NCBI GenBank assembly: GCA_964406945.1
Contig: CAYOTO010000013.1
Span: 17,829 to 81,828, forward strand
Source of the DNA: UBA2266 sp964406945
Lineage (GTDB): Bacteria > Planctomycetota > Phycisphaerae > Sedimentisphaerales > Anaerobacaceae
Length of the DNA stretch: 64,000 nucleotides
Reading direction: 5' to 3'
Made by a program: the position numbers and the translations under genes. The notes under the pieces are model-generated. The model was not told the origin of the DNA. It made no database searches and was given only the letters and a program-made list of their open reading frames with translations. Positions 23,787 through 33,641 of this stretch are shown piece after piece. The number at the start of each line of letters is the position of its first letter. Within the stretch, counting starts at the first letter, position 1.

Positions 23787-24185
23787 ATGGCAAAAGACAA
23801 CTCTTCCGGCAAAATCATAGCTAAAGCGGCTCTTACGCTCCTTACGCACGCGATTGTGCCTCTCGCCTGGCTTATCCTCGCCGGCTTTATAATGCCCATA
23901 TACCTCGATGCAGTCGGTCGCATGGACGTCGAATTGCCCGCCATCACGCGGTGTTCAATCGCTGCGGCACAGTTGATTCGCCGTTTCTGGTACGTATTTG
24001 CGCCTGGGCTTGTGTTATTTCTTGGTCTGGACTTTGCAATCATAACATCTCTGGCACGCACCGGTCGCCCGATGCTCGCCAGATTGTGGTCCATGCTGGT
24101 CATATTTGTCCAGTGCACGATCAGCGGCGTGGCAATAGTAGCACTGTATCTGCCCATAATCGCACCCGTAATGTACATGCAGTAA
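23787..24185 (+). CDS. Small membrane protein with GspF-like features
   Basis: 132 residues with three predicted membrane segments (about 14-38, 67-88 and 100-128). The segment VELPAITRCSIAAAQLI followed by RRFWYVFAPGLVLFLGLDFA recalls the ELPxxTR region of type II secretion/type IV pilus platform proteins (GspF/PilC), but the protein is far shorter than GspF (about 400 residues) and no pilus genes are nearby. The ATG at 23787 is the first good start. It lies upstream of the four-module esterase on the same strand (60-nt gap). Function unknown. Confidence 0.6.
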   Translation: MAKDNSSGKIIAKAALTLLTHAIVPLAWLILAGFIMPIYLDAVGRMDVELPAITRCSIAAAQLIRRFWYVFAPGLVLFLGLDFAIITSLARTGRPMLARLWSMLVIFVQCTISGVAIVALYLPIIAPVMYMQ

Positions 24186-24245
24186 AAACACCATTATGCT
24201 CGTCAGATTTCACAGATTACCCGTTGAAAGGAGTGTCAGCATTTC

Positions 24246-27200
24246 ATGAAGTCTCGCAGAACAGTCGCTTTTGTTCTTCTGGCCGGTATCTGGGCTGCAA
24301 CCGCATCTGCAGCGGCTCAATCCCCAATCCGTGCCGAAGACTGCCAAAACACTGTTCGCCTGGCCTGTGTAGGCGACAGTATAACTTTCGGCTCATCCGT
24401 CAAATACCGCCTCAGAGACTGTTACCCGGCACAACTGGGCAGATTGCTCGGCTCCGAATGGCAGGTCCGCAACTTCGGCGTAGGCGGCGCCACAATGCTG
24501 AAGAAGGGCGACAAGCCGTATTGGGCCCAGCGGGCCTGGAAAGACGCCCTCGAGTTTAAGCCGCACGCAGTAGTAATCAAACTGGGCACCAACGACACAA
24601 AGCCTCAGAACTGGCGATTTAAGGACCGGTTCGAGACCGACTACAGGGAAATGATCGCCGCCTTCAGGGCTCTACCCTCGGAGCCCAGAATCTGGATATG
24701 CAAACCAGCGCCAGCCTTCCCTGAGCGATGGGGAATCAGCGACAAGGTCATAAAAAGCGAGGTTCTGCCTTTGATTGAGAGAATTGCGGCCGATATGAAT
24801 GTCGGTTTAATCGATCTTTACCAGCCGCTCAGCGGCAAACCAGAGCTTTTCCCCGACCTGATTCATCCGAACGCCCGGGGCGCCGCCATAATGGCCGGCA
24901 CCGTTTACAAGGCTGTCAGCGGTTATGAGTCCCCCGGGCCCGGCGTAAAAACTCTGCCTAAAGTTCTTATAATCGGCGATTCAATATCCATCGGCTACAC
25001 GCCGTACGTAAAAGAGCTGCTTGCCGGCCGGGCCGACGTGCACCACAATCGCGGCAACGCCCAGCACACTCGTTACGGCCTCCATGAACTCGAAAACTGG
25101 CTGGGCGATACCGATTGGGACGTTATACATTTCAATCACGGCCTTCACGACCTCAAGTATATTGACGAAAACGGCCGAAACGTCGACGCTTCCCGCGGCC
25201 ACCAACAGATACCCATCGAGCAATACGAGAAGAATCTGGATAAACTCGCCGAACGCCTCAAAGAAACCGGCGCAGCCCTGATTTTCGCAAATACCACCCC
25301 GACGCCCGCCGGAACCGGCTTTCGCGTGAAAGGCGATTCTGCCAGATACAACGCCGCCGCCGAGAGAGTCATGAAAAAGTACGACATCCCCGTAAATGAT
25401 CTCTACTCCTTTGCCCTGGCCCGCCTGAACAAGATTCAGCGTCCGGCCAATGTGCATTTCTATCCCCACGGCTCATACGTCCTGGGTGAGCAGATAGCCC
25501 GCTATATCGAAAATGCTCTCAAAGACAGCCCCACACTCCAAAAGGACAAACAAAGCAAGCTGCAACCGTCAGAGAACACCTGGAACGGCTATAAACGCTA
25601 TGATTTCACAATCGACGACCGAAAGTGCATACTGGTCGAGCCGAAACTCGCCGCACCGGGCAGACCGTGGATCTGGTGCGCAAGGTTTTTCGGCCACGAA
25701 CCGCAGACCGATTCAGCCCTACTCGCAAAAGGCTACCACCTGGCGTACATGGATGTGGCCGACCTATACGGCAGCCCGGCGGTCGTCGGACACTGGAACG
25801 CCTTCTATGACTTTCTGACCACCCGTTACGGCCTCTCCGATAAGGCTGCGCTGGAAGGAATGAGCAGGGGCGGATTGATTGTCTACAACTGGGCCACCGC
25901 CAATCCCGAAAAGGTATCCTGCATCTATGCCGACGCCCCCGTGTGCGACATCAAGAGTTGGCCGAGCGGCAAAGGCAAAAGCCCCGGCAGTTCGTCCGAC
26001 TGGGCCAGATGCCTCGAAGCCTACGGTCTTACCGAAAAACAGGCCGAGCAATTCAAACAGAACCCAATCGACAAACTCAGACCGCTCGCCAGGGCCGGTG
26101 TGCCGCTGCTGCACATCTGCGGCGATGCCGACCAGGTCGTACCACTCGACGAGAACACCGCCATACTCGAAGAACGCTATAAAAAGCTGGGCGGCTCAAT
26201 CGAAACCATCATCAAGAGCGGAGTTGGCCACCATCCGCACAGCCTCGAAGATCCCGCTCAAATTGTTGACTTCATCTGCAAAAACACCGCCCTGGCAAAT
26301 GGGTCGTTTTATGCATTTCGCGACAACCTGTCCAACAGCCGGATCAAATTCACGGTCGAAAAGAAAGGCCGCGTTGCATTTCTCGGCGGCTCGATCACGA
26401 ATATGAAAGGCTGGCGGCAGATGACGGCTGAAAACCTCCGCAGGCGTTTGCCCGAAACGCAATTCGAGTTCATAAACGCAGGTATCCCATCCACCGATTC
26501 CACTCTGGGGGCTTTCCGTTTGGCCTCGACCGCATTTGCCCATGGCCCGGTCGACCTGCTATTCGTTGAGTTCGCCGTCAACGACCAGCACAATCGCCGC
26601 GGCCCGAAAGCCCGGATTCAAGGAATGGAGGGGATAATCAGGCAGGCTCGCAGCAAGAACCCGCTTGTGGACATAGTCCTGCTCTACTGCGTCGATCCAA
26701 TCAAGTACGAGCAGATTAACTCCGGCCACACACCGCCGGAAATAGCCAGCCATGAAGCAGTCGCCCGTCGCTACACAGTACCCTCGATCGACTTCGCGGC
26801 CGAAACCGCCGCCCATCTCGACGCGGCACATTTCACCTTCGGCGAATTCGGCGGCCTGCATCCCGGTCCGCTGGGCCATAAGCTCTACGCCGAGGCAATC
26901 GACCGATTCCTGAACACCGCCTGGCGCGGACGCCTCTCTCGTAACGCAGAACCGATCGCGCACCAAATGCCCGAACCGCTCGACCCGCTTAACTACTGCC
27001 GCGGACGATACCTAGATATCTCCAAGGCCCGCACAAATCAGAAGTGGCAAATCGTTGAGAAATGGAACGCAACCGACGCCTCCACAAGACCCCGCTTCAG
27101 GAATATACCGATGCTGGTCGCCACTGAACCGGGGGCACGGCTGCGGCTGAGATTCCAGGGCACCGCGGTTGGTATGCTGGTGGTTGCAGGACCCGATGTC

Positions 27201-27410
27201 GGCATACTCGAGTACCGCATCGACGACGGTCCGTTCCAGACCATCGACCAGTTCACACAATGGAGCCCAAACCTGCACATCCCCTGGGCATACATGCTCG
27301 CGACCGACCTCGAAAACAAAAAGCACAGACTCGTTCTAAGAACCGCCCGCGACAAAAATCACGCCAGCAAAGGTAACGCCGCACGCATAGTGCACTTTCT
27401 GGCAAATTGA
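24246..27410 (+). CDS. Four-module secreted esterase: SGNH + SGNH + alpha/beta hydrolase + SGNH
   Basis: 1,054 residues after GAAAGGAG, with a Sec signal (MKSRRTVAFVLLAGIWAATA). Module 1 (about 35-230) is an SGNH/GDSL hydrolase with GDSITFG (Ser44), GTND and DLIHP (Asp204, His207). Module 2 (about 238-430) is a divergent SGNH with GDSISIGY (Ser246) and NVHFYPHG. Module 3 (about 445-690) is an alpha/beta hydrolase with nucleophile elbow GMSRGG (Ser540) and His in GHHPHS (about 662). Module 4 (about 705-905) is a third SGNH with LGGSIT (Ser716), FAVND and GGLHPGPLGH, where the usual Asp before His is Gly. A beta-sandwich ends the chain. Likely a carbohydrate esterase removing acyl or methyl groups from complex polysaccharide. 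Confidence 0.82.
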   Translation: MKSRRTVAFVLLAGIWAATASAAAQSPIRAEDCQNTVRLACVGDSITFGSSVKYRLRDCYPAQLGRLLGSEWQVRNFGVGGATMLKKGDKPYWAQRAWKDALEFKPHAVVIKLGTNDTKPQNWRFKDRFETDYREMIAAFRALPSEPRIWICKPAPAFPERWGISDKVIKSEVLPLIERIAADMNVGLIDLYQPLSGKPELFPDLIHPNARGAAIMAGTVYKAVSGYESPGPGVKTLPKVLIIGDSISIGYTPYVKELLAGRADVHHNRGNAQHTRYGLHELENWLGDTDWDVIHFNHGLHDLKYIDENGRNVDASRGHQQIPIEQYEKNLDKLAERLKETGAALIFANTTPTPAGTGFRVKGDSARYNAAAERVMKKYDIPVNDLYSFALARLNKIQRPANVHFYPHGSYVLGEQIARYIENALKDSPTLQKDKQSKLQPSENTWNGYKRYDFTIDDRKCILVEPKLAAPGRPWIWCARFFGHEPQTDSALLAKGYHLAYMDVADLYGSPAVVGHWNAFYDFLTTRYGLSDKAALEGMSRGGLIVYNWATANPEKVSCIYADAPVCDIKSWPSGKGKSPGSSSDWARCLEAYGLTEKQAEQFKQNPIDKLRPLARAGVPLLHICGDADQVVPLDENTAILEERYKKLGGSIETIIKSGVGHHPHSLEDPAQIVDFICKNTALANGSFYAFRDNLSNSRIKFTVEKKGRVAFLGGSITNMKGWRQMTAENLRRRLPETQFEFINAGIPSTDSTLGAFRLASTAFAHGPVDLLFVEFAVNDQHNRRGPKARIQGMEGIIRQARSKNPLVDIVLLYCVDPIKYEQINSGHTPPEIASHEAVARRYTVPSIDFAAETAAHLDAAHFTFGEFGGLHPGPLGHKLYAEAIDRFLNTAWRGRLSRNAEPIAHQMPEPLDPLNYCRGRYLDISKARTNQKWQIVEKWNATDASTRPRFRNIPMLVATEPGARLRLRFQGTAVGMLVVAGPDVGILEYRIDDGPFQTIDQFTQWSPNLHIPWAYMLATDLENKKHRLVLRTARDKNHASKGNAARIVHFLAN

Positions 27411-27548
27411 TTCTTCTTTGCTGATGGATCACAAGAACGGTAGATGGGGACACAGGTTCGGCCTCTGTTGCCGCCCATCGGCTGGCCCTGCTCCAGACTC
27501 GAATTCAAGCCTACACCGCCCGTCAAAAGCGAACGCGGTTTGTAAGAG

Positions 27549-28595
27549 CTACAGGTTGAGGCTTGCTACGGCGTCCGAAAGGGGGATTTCCGCGTAACAT
27601 ATCGACGTGTCCGATGCCCCGTAGTACACCTTCAATCGGGCTTCTTCCGGCAGCAGCCCGCAGGTGAATACGACATCGCCGAAGAAGCCTTCGCACTCGT
27701 AGGGCGCCTCAGGTTCGAAAATCGGCTCATTGGATCGCGAAATCACCTTCCACGGTTCGGTTGCATCCAGCAGGACCGCTCCCAGGCAATACCGATTGTT
27801 TGCGTCGGCGCCGTGGTAGACTTCCAGCCAACCCTGTTCTATCTCGAAAGGTACGGCTCCGGCCCCGATCCGGGTCTCATCCCACCGGCCCGGCCGCAGT
27901 CCCATCAGGTGTCGATGGTTGCCCCAGCACATCAGATCCGGCGATTCGGCTATCCAGATGTCGTTCCTTCTGAACAGGGGCGACGCGGGCCGATGCAGGG
28001 CGTAGTATTTACCGTCAATTCGCTCCGGAATAATAGCCACATCCTTATTCTCCGGACAGAATATCACTCCCAATCGCTCGAAACTCCGGAAATCCCGTGT
28101 CGAAGCGAGGCACGTAACCACCCCTCGGGGCGAAACGCCCACGTACTGTATGTAGTAAACCCCGTCAACGAAGCTGATTCGCGGGTCTTCAACGCCGAAA
28201 GTCTCGTATTCGTCCATTCCCGCAATCGCCGGCTTTCGCTCGATTTCAAAGTTAACGCCGTCGCCGCTCCTGGCCACCCTTAAATGCGAAATCGAGGTCA
28301 GATAAGTGCCTTCGGCCGTTACTATCAGCCGAGGATCGGTAAAGTCAATGTTCGGGTCCGACCGCGGGAAATCCTTCAAGATTACCCGCCGTTCCGAAGT
28401 GTCGTAAATGCCCGTCAGGACTACACTTTCGGACTTGTGAACGGGCCTTTCGGCCACCCTCAGTAGCAAAACTACCTCCATCCCCACCCTCGCTACACCG
28501 GCATTAAACACCCCCACGACCTCGAAATCATCTCTCGAAGGCGTAACATCCGCCGGTGCGATTACCGGATTGTCTTTATAGCGATATACGGCCAC
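27549..28595 (-). CDS. GH130-like glycosidase/phosphorylase
   Basis: 348 residues if the GTG at 28595 is used, which has GGAG eight nt upstream and gives the natural family start MAVYRYKDNPVIAPADV. A longer in-frame extension (to 28730) is rich in Cys and Arg and unlike the family. The five-bladed beta-propeller motifs are present: FNAGVARVG, DFTDPRLI, GVEDPRISFVDGVYYI, KDVAIIPERIDGKYYALHRP, IWIAESPDL, GAGAVPFEIEQGWLEVYHG and VYYGASDTSICYAEI. GH130 enzymes phosphorylyse or hydrolyse beta-mannosides; which one applies here cannot be decided by eye. There is no signal peptide, so it acts in the cytoplasm. It is divergent from the CotH gene. Confidence 0.83.
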   Translation of the reverse strand: MAVYRYKDNPVIAPADVTPSRDDFEVVGVFNAGVARVGMEVVLLLRVAERPVHKSESVVLTGIYDTSERRVILKDFPRSDPNIDFTDPRLIVTAEGTYLTSISHLRVARSGDGVNFEIERKPAIAGMDEYETFGVEDPRISFVDGVYYIQYVGVSPRGVVTCLASTRDFRSFERLGVIFCPENKDVAIIPERIDGKYYALHRPASPLFRRNDIWIAESPDLMCWGNHRHLMGLRPGRWDETRIGAGAVPFEIEQGWLEVYHGADANNRYCLGAVLLDATEPWKVISRSNEPIFEPEAPYECEGFFGDVVFTCGLLPEEARLKVYYGASDTSICYAEIPLSDAVASLNL

Positions 28596-28713
28596 TGCTG
28601 GACTCCATTGCCGGCAAAAAACTTTCTCTCGCGTATAGCTGTACGCGGCACACCGCCGCATATTAGCCCGACCGCAACACCATGTCAAATGATCGAGCTT
28701 CACGCGGTGCATC

Positions 28714-28743
28714 TTGATTTCTAACGCCACTTTCTGCTATAAT
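28714..28743 (+). promoter_or_regulatory. Strong sigma70-like promoter for the CotH gene
   Basis: TTGATT (28714-28719), 18-nt spacer, TATAAT (28738-28743). Transcription would start near 28750 and give a leader of about 70 nt. The divergent GH130 gene begins at 28595, so this 226-nt gap probably also holds its promoter, which I cannot place with confidence. Confidence 0.6.
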
Positions 28744-28821
28744 ATGTTTGTGCCCGCAGCGAGCCGCTCGTTAATGTGTATCGTAGACTAAGGCCGATTC
28801 AAAGCTGGTAAAGGCCCCAAA

Positions 28822-31800
28822 TTGCACATCTATCTGAAAGTAATCTTTATATTTACGGCTGCTCTAATGCCTGGCGGCCAGACATTCGCCCTGATGTCCG
28901 GCGACCTTAATGGAAACTGCCGCGTCGATTTCGCAGACCTGCGGATTCTCGCCGAAAACTGGCTCAGCACCGACTGCACCGACCCGAACTGCGGCAAGAT
29001 CACGGCTGACGGACCGGTTAATATGGCGGATTTTGCAGCCGTTGCCTCCAACTGGCTTGCAATCGAGACCCCCGTACTCATCAGTGAGTTCATGGCCTCC
29101 AGCTCTGACCGCCTCGGCGATCCGGGCGTGCTGCTCGACGGCAACGGTCGAAGCTCGGATTGGATCGAGTTCTACAATACAGCCGATAATGCCGTCAATC
29201 TCGCCGGCTGGTATCTCACCGACGATCCCGAAAACCTCACAAAATGGCCATTTCCCGGCGATTTCCTCATTGAACCGGGCGGTTATCGTCTCGTTTTCGC
29301 CTCGGATGTGGACGATGCTAACTATCCATACATGGATTCTCTGGGGCTTTATCACACGAATTTCCGCCTCGGCAAGGCAGGCGAATATCTTGCCCTGGTC
29401 GGCCCCGACGGTCGCACTATCGCTCACGAGTACGCCTCCACTGATGGCGGTTTTGGACCGCAGAGGACAAACTACTCTTATGGCATCCAGCAGGCCGATC
29501 CGAACCGGGAAGGCTATTTCCTGGCCCCCACCTGGCTGCGAGCCAACTCCGGCGAACCCCAGGGCATCGTCGCTGACACAAAGTTTGATTCCGACAGAGG
29601 TTTTTACGAGGGCCCGGTTACCGTCTCAATAAGAACCGATACCCCGGACGCAATAATCCGCTACACACTGGACGGAACCGAACCGTCCGCATACTCCGGG
29701 CACGTCTACACCGGACCGATTACTATCAGTTCAACGGTATCTCTGCGGGCTGCGGCCTTCAAACCGGGTTTTTTGCCTACAAACGTGGATACCCACACCT
29801 ATGTTATTGCCGCCAGCGAGGCGATCAGATCGCTGCCGGTTATCTCGATCGCGACGGATTCGGACAACCTGTACGGTTCCGAAGACGGGATTCTCGCCAA
29901 TCCCACCGGCAGGGGGGTGCAATGGGAAAGACCGGTGTCGGTTGAACTGATTGAGCCGGCCGACAACAGCGGTTTCCAGGAGGACTGCGGCATACGCCTG
30001 CACGGCAGTAACTACAGGCGGGACCGTATAAATGTCAATTCCAAGGCCAGTTTTCGCCTGTATTTCAGCAACGATTACGGATCAAAGCGACTGAAATACC
30101 CGGTCATTCCCCGCTCCGGCATCGACAAGTACAAATATCTCGTCCTGCGGTCCGGCTACAACGACCCGACAAACCCCTTCATTAAAGATGAACTCGGCCG
30201 CAGACTGCACAAAGACATGGGCTCGGTCGTCGCAAACGGCACATTCGCCCATCTGTTCATCAACGGCCGGTACAAAGGCTACTACAATCCCACCGAACGC
30301 ATCGCCGAACCCATGCTGCAGCAGCACTTCGACACAGACCTCGAGTGGGATGTTGTCAAATACTGGAAGCCGGGCGATGGCGGGCCCGATCGGACATATT
30401 CCTTCGATGTCCGCGAAGGCGACGGGCAATCTTTCACCGAATTGCTGGATTACGCTTCGAATAACGACCTGAGCGAGCCCGAGCACTATGCCTACGTCGA
30501 AAAGAGGCTCGACATAGAGGCCTTCGTCGATTATCTGCTGCTCCAGGGCTATCTTTACATCCACGACTGGCCGCACAACAACTGGAACGCCGCCAGAGCC
30601 AGAACCACAGGAGAACTGGGGAAATGGCGTTTTTACGCGTGGGATGTTGAATTCGGTTTCCTGTCCGGCGATCTCACGCGAGGCTTCAAGGCCCCGCCCT
30701 CGCTGACATGGAAGGACGGTATAGTGCCCATTTCGCTGCTGTATTTGAACCTGAAAGACAGCCCGGAATTCAAACAGACCTTCGCGGACCGTGTCCAGAA
30801 GCACTGCTTCAACGGCGGCGCCCTCACCGGCGAAAACGTCGTTAAACGTTTCGACGAACTCTACGCCGGGGTCGACACCGCCATATACGCCAAAACCGGC
30901 CGGCACATGCAGACATTCATTCGCAACACGTGGGCTCCAGCCAGATGTGGGCATGTGGTCGGCTCTCTGGAGTGGCTCGGCCTGTTTACGTTCGAAGGTC
31001 CTGCCTTCAATATAAACGGCTCGGCACAGCACGGCGGGTATATTCAGTCGGGCGATATGCTCACTATGGTCAATGACGAGGGTGCCGGCAGGATCTACTA
31101 CACTCTGAACGGTGATGATCCCAGACAACCTTCGGAAATACGGGATATTGAAACCTGGTCTCTGATAGCCGAAAACGCCCCAAAACGCTTTCTCGTTCCG
31201 ACGGGGCCCGTCCCCGATAACTGGAAGGGCGGCGGAGTGTACGATGATTCCAACTGGCGGTCGGTCAGCGGCGGCCCGGGCGGCATCGGATACGACAGAA
31301 GATCCGACTATGACTACCTGATATCCGGGGATGTAGGAACCGAGATGTATGGAATAAATGCCTCCTGCTACATCCGTATCCCGTTCGAAGCCGCTGCTGT
31401 TCAGACAGCGGCAATGTCGCAACTGACTTTGAGCGTCCGTTATGACGACGCATTTGTAGCGTATCTTAACGGCCAAGAGGTTCGCCGGGAGAATTTCACC
31501 GAAGCGCCTCTCTGGAATTCGCGGGCCTCGACCCACCATCCGGACACCGAATCCGAAGTTTTTCGCGAATATGACATATCACGGTACGTTGACCTGATTA
31601 AGCCGGGCGAGAATGTGCTTGCTGTCCATGGCCTGAATATACAACCAGACAGCAGCGATTTTCTCATCTCGGTCAAACTCAGCGGCAGTTCCGGCGGGGG
31701 CGCCGAAATATCGCCTGCGGCCGTCGAATACACCGGCCCCTTCACGCTTGAAAGAACCACCCGGGTAAAGGCCCGCATTCTCGACGGCGGCACGTTCAGC

Positions 31801-33315
31801 GGTTTGACAGAAGCCGTTTTTGCGGTCCGGCAGGTTTCCCAAAGCCTTCGCATAACCGAGCTTATGTATCACCCCGCCGACCAAAACGACGCAAACGACC
31901 CCAACGAGGAATTCATCGAGTTTACGAACGTCGGCGCCGAATCGATCAATCTCGCTCTGGTACGCTTCAGGCGAGGAATCCAGTTCGCCTTTGAGGATAC
32001 AGTGCTTGAGCCGGGTGAACATGCCCTGATTGTCGAGGATATGGAGGCTTTCAAAGCTCGATATGGCTCTGAGCTAAACATTGCAGGCGAGTATAGCGGA
32101 AGTCTGGATAACGGCGGCGAACGAGTGCGTCTGGAAGATGGCCTGGGAGGGGTGATAGATGACTTCCGCTACCGCGACGGCTGGTACGACATAACCGACG
32201 GACTGGGCTTCTCACTTACGGTTCGCGATTCCTCAGCCGATCCCAACTCCTTGAGCGAAAAAAAGTTATGGCGCCCGAGTGCGTCAGTAGGGGGCTCTCC
32301 GGGATATGACGACACCGGAGCCGTGCCGGCCCCTGGCAGTGTCAAAATCAACGAAGTACTGGCCCATTCTCACGGTCAGGCGTCCGACTGGATAGAATTG
32401 CACAACACCACGGCGGTTCCGATGAATATCGGGGGCTGGTTCATTAGCGACAGTTGGGCCAACCTTCGCAAATATGAGGTAGCCGACGGTACTGTTATAC
32501 CGGCAAATGGTTTTGCCGTTTTCTACGAAGACACGCATTTCGGTTCTGCATCCGATCCGGGCGCCCGCGAGCCGTTTGCACTTAGTGAAAACGGGGAAAC
32601 GATTTACGTTCATTCTGGCTCGGACGGGGAACTTACCGGATACAGCGAAGACGAACAGTTCGACGCATCGCAAACCAACGTGGCGTTCGGTCGCTACAGG
32701 AAGAGCACGGGCACTTACAACTTCGTCGCCATGAGCCAGAATACGCCCGGGCAGCCGAATTCCGGCCCCAAAGTGGGGCCCGTGGTGATCAGTGAAATAA
32801 TGTACCATCCGCCCGCCGAGGCGGACGCGGAGTACGTCGAATTGCGCAACATCACGGATCATGCGGTGAATTTATTCGATTACGACAGCGAAATCGGTGA
32901 TTTCGTACCCTGGAGATTGACCGACAGCGACGGGATCGAGTGGTATTTTCCGCCGCAAACGGTGATTCCTGCAAACGGATTGATCCTGCTCGTCAAAGAT
33001 CTGGCGGTTTTCACGGCTGTTTACGGTCGCATCCCACCTGTTCAGGTGTTCGAATGGGGCTCGGGAAAGCTCGACAACGCCGGCGACAAGGTTCAGTTGT
33101 GCAGACCGGGCGATCTGGACCCGCTTAACGGCGATAGATACTACATTCGAGTAGACAGGGTTAACTATAGCGACGGCTCACACCCGGTCGGCGGCGATCC
33201 GTGGCCTGCTGCGGCGGATGGATTCGGTCTTACGCTGCAGAAGAACTCGCCCGAAGTGTATGGAAACGATGTTGCTAACTGGTCCGCCGCAGCACCTACT
33301 CCAGGCGCTTTGTGA
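28822..33315 (+). CDS. Very large secreted CotH kinase protein with dockerin-like and lamin-tail domains
   Basis: 1,497 residues starting at a TTG behind AAAGG, with signal peptide (LKVIFIFTAALMPGG). Order: dockerin-like Ca-binding repeat (about 30-78; GDLNGNCRVDFADLRILAENW and VNMADFAAVASNW), lamin-tail domain 1 (about 88-230), chitobiase-C-like domain (about 250-330), CotH kinase (about 335-660) with HDWPHNNWNAAR near 580 and WDVEFGF near 607 holding the putative metal-binding Asp, a second chitobiase-C-like and a galactose-binding-like region (about 735-960), then lamin-tail domains 2-4 (about 1009, 1173, 1320 on). CotH proteins are atypical protein kinases of spore coats; here it is a surface protein. 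It lies just upstream of the VTC/DUF4956 operon, a pairing seen in other bacteria. Confidence 0.85.
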   Translation: MHIYLKVIFIFTAALMPGGQTFALMSGDLNGNCRVDFADLRILAENWLSTDCTDPNCGKITADGPVNMADFAAVASNWLAIETPVLISEFMASSSDRLGDPGVLLDGNGRSSDWIEFYNTADNAVNLAGWYLTDDPENLTKWPFPGDFLIEPGGYRLVFASDVDDANYPYMDSLGLYHTNFRLGKAGEYLALVGPDGRTIAHEYASTDGGFGPQRTNYSYGIQQADPNREGYFLAPTWLRANSGEPQGIVADTKFDSDRGFYEGPVTVSIRTDTPDAIIRYTLDGTEPSAYSGHVYTGPITISSTVSLRAAAFKPGFLPTNVDTHTYVIAASEAIRSLPVISIATDSDNLYGSEDGILANPTGRGVQWERPVSVELIEPADNSGFQEDCGIRLHGSNYRRDRINVNSKASFRLYFSNDYGSKRLKYPVIPRSGIDKYKYLVLRSGYNDPTNPFIKDELGRRLHKDMGSVVANGTFAHLFINGRYKGYYNPTERIAEPMLQQHFDTDLEWDVVKYWKPGDGGPDRTYSFDVREGDGQSFTELLDYASNNDLSEPEHYAYVEKRLDIEAFVDYLLLQGYLYIHDWPHNNWNAARARTTGELGKWRFYAWDVEFGFLSGDLTRGFKAPPSLTWKDGIVPISLLYLNLKDSPEFKQTFADRVQKHCFNGGALTGENVVKRFDELYAGVDTAIYAKTGRHMQTFIRNTWAPARCGHVVGSLEWLGLFTFEGPAFNINGSAQHGGYIQSGDMLTMVNDEGAGRIYYTLNGDDPRQPSEIRDIETWSLIAENAPKRFLVPTGPVPDNWKGGGVYDDSNWRSVSGGPGGIGYDRRSDYDYLISGDVGTEMYGINASCYIRIPFEAAAVQTAAMSQLTLSVRYDDAFVAYLNGQEVRRENFTEAPLWNSRASTHHPDTESEVFREYDISRYVDLIKPGENVLAVHGLNIQPDSSDFLISVKLSGSSGGGAEISPAAVEYTGPFTLERTTRVKARILDGGTFSGLTEAVFAVRQVSQSLRITELMYHPADQNDANDPNEEFIEFTNVGAESINLALVRFRRGIQFAFEDTVLEPGEHALIVEDMEAFKARYGSELNIAGEYSGSLDNGGERVRLEDGLGGVIDDFRYRDGWYDITDGLGFSLTVRDSSADPNSLSEKKLWRPSASVGGSPGYDDTGAVPAPGSVKINEVLAHSHGQASDWIELHNTTAVPMNIGGWFISDSWANLRKYEVADGTVIPANGFAVFYEDTHFGSASDPGAREPFALSENGETIYVHSGSDGELTGYSEDEQFDASQTNVAFGRYRKSTGTYNFVAMSQNTPGQPNSGPKVGPVVISEIMYHPPAEADAEYVELRNITDHAVNLFDYDSEIGDFVPWRLTDSDGIEWYFPPQTVIPANGLILLVKDLAVFTAVYGRIPPVQVFEWGSGKLDNAGDKVQLCRPGDLDPLNGDRYYIRVDRVNYSDGSHPVGGDPWPAAADGFGLTLQKNSPEVYGNDVANWSAAAPTPGAL

Positions 33316-33420
33316 AATACAACACAATCGTTTTAACCGGCAAAACCGTACATCAAATCAGTGAATCTGCATTATTATGCCGCCAGCGGCGTTTTACCCC
33401 ACCCTTTCGCAAGAATCAGC

Positions 33421-33450
33421 TTGACTTGCAGCGTCAAAATGTGCTAAAAT
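33421..33450 (+). promoter_or_regulatory. Strong sigma70-like promoter for the VTC operon
   Basis: TTGACT (33421-33426), 18-nt spacer, TAAAAT (33445-33450). Transcription would start near 33457, leaving a leader of about 185 nt. So the VTC operon can be expressed apart from the CotH gene upstream. Confidence 0.6.
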
Positions 33451-33456
33451 AACCCT

Positions 33457-33641
33457 TGTTCAGATGGTGAAATATTTGCTATCTTTACGGGCAAGGTGGA
33501 CAAAACGGAACAGAAGGGTGATATTCCGTATCTCCATGAAGTGGGTAGGTGCCCCGTCATTCTGGGCTCTTTGACCGCAGGTGGGTGAAAAAAGATAACA
33601 GCCCCTTTCTTTAAGCAGGCACACGGACTAGGGTGTCGTCG
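33457..33641 (+). promoter_or_regulatory. Long, possibly structured 5' leader of the VTC operon
   Basis: The 326-nt gap between the CotH and VTC genes contains no ORF of note. The leader has a 6-bp stem ACGGAA/TTCCGT (33505-33529) and a GGGC(T) segment (33564-33568) that can pair either with upstream GCCC (33551-33554) or with downstream AGCCC (33600-33604), a mutually exclusive arrangement. I do not recognise a known riboswitch class (no c-di-GMP-I, c-di-AMP or cobalamin hallmarks). The pairings are short and may be fortuitous. Confidence 0.35.

Noticed and set aside
23787..24185. Type II secretion GspF
   Set aside because: Only a short motif is shared and the protein is a third of the usual length with no secretion genes nearby; kept as a membrane protein of unknown role.
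28596..28730. N-terminal extension of the GH130 gene
   Set aside because: Cys/Arg-rich and unlike the family; the GTG at 28595 has a better ribosome binding site and gives the normal start.
33457..33641. Known riboswitch class before VTC
   Set aside because: I compared it by eye with c-di-GMP-I, c-di-AMP, cobalamin and fluoride hallmarks and found no match, so it is described only as a leader.
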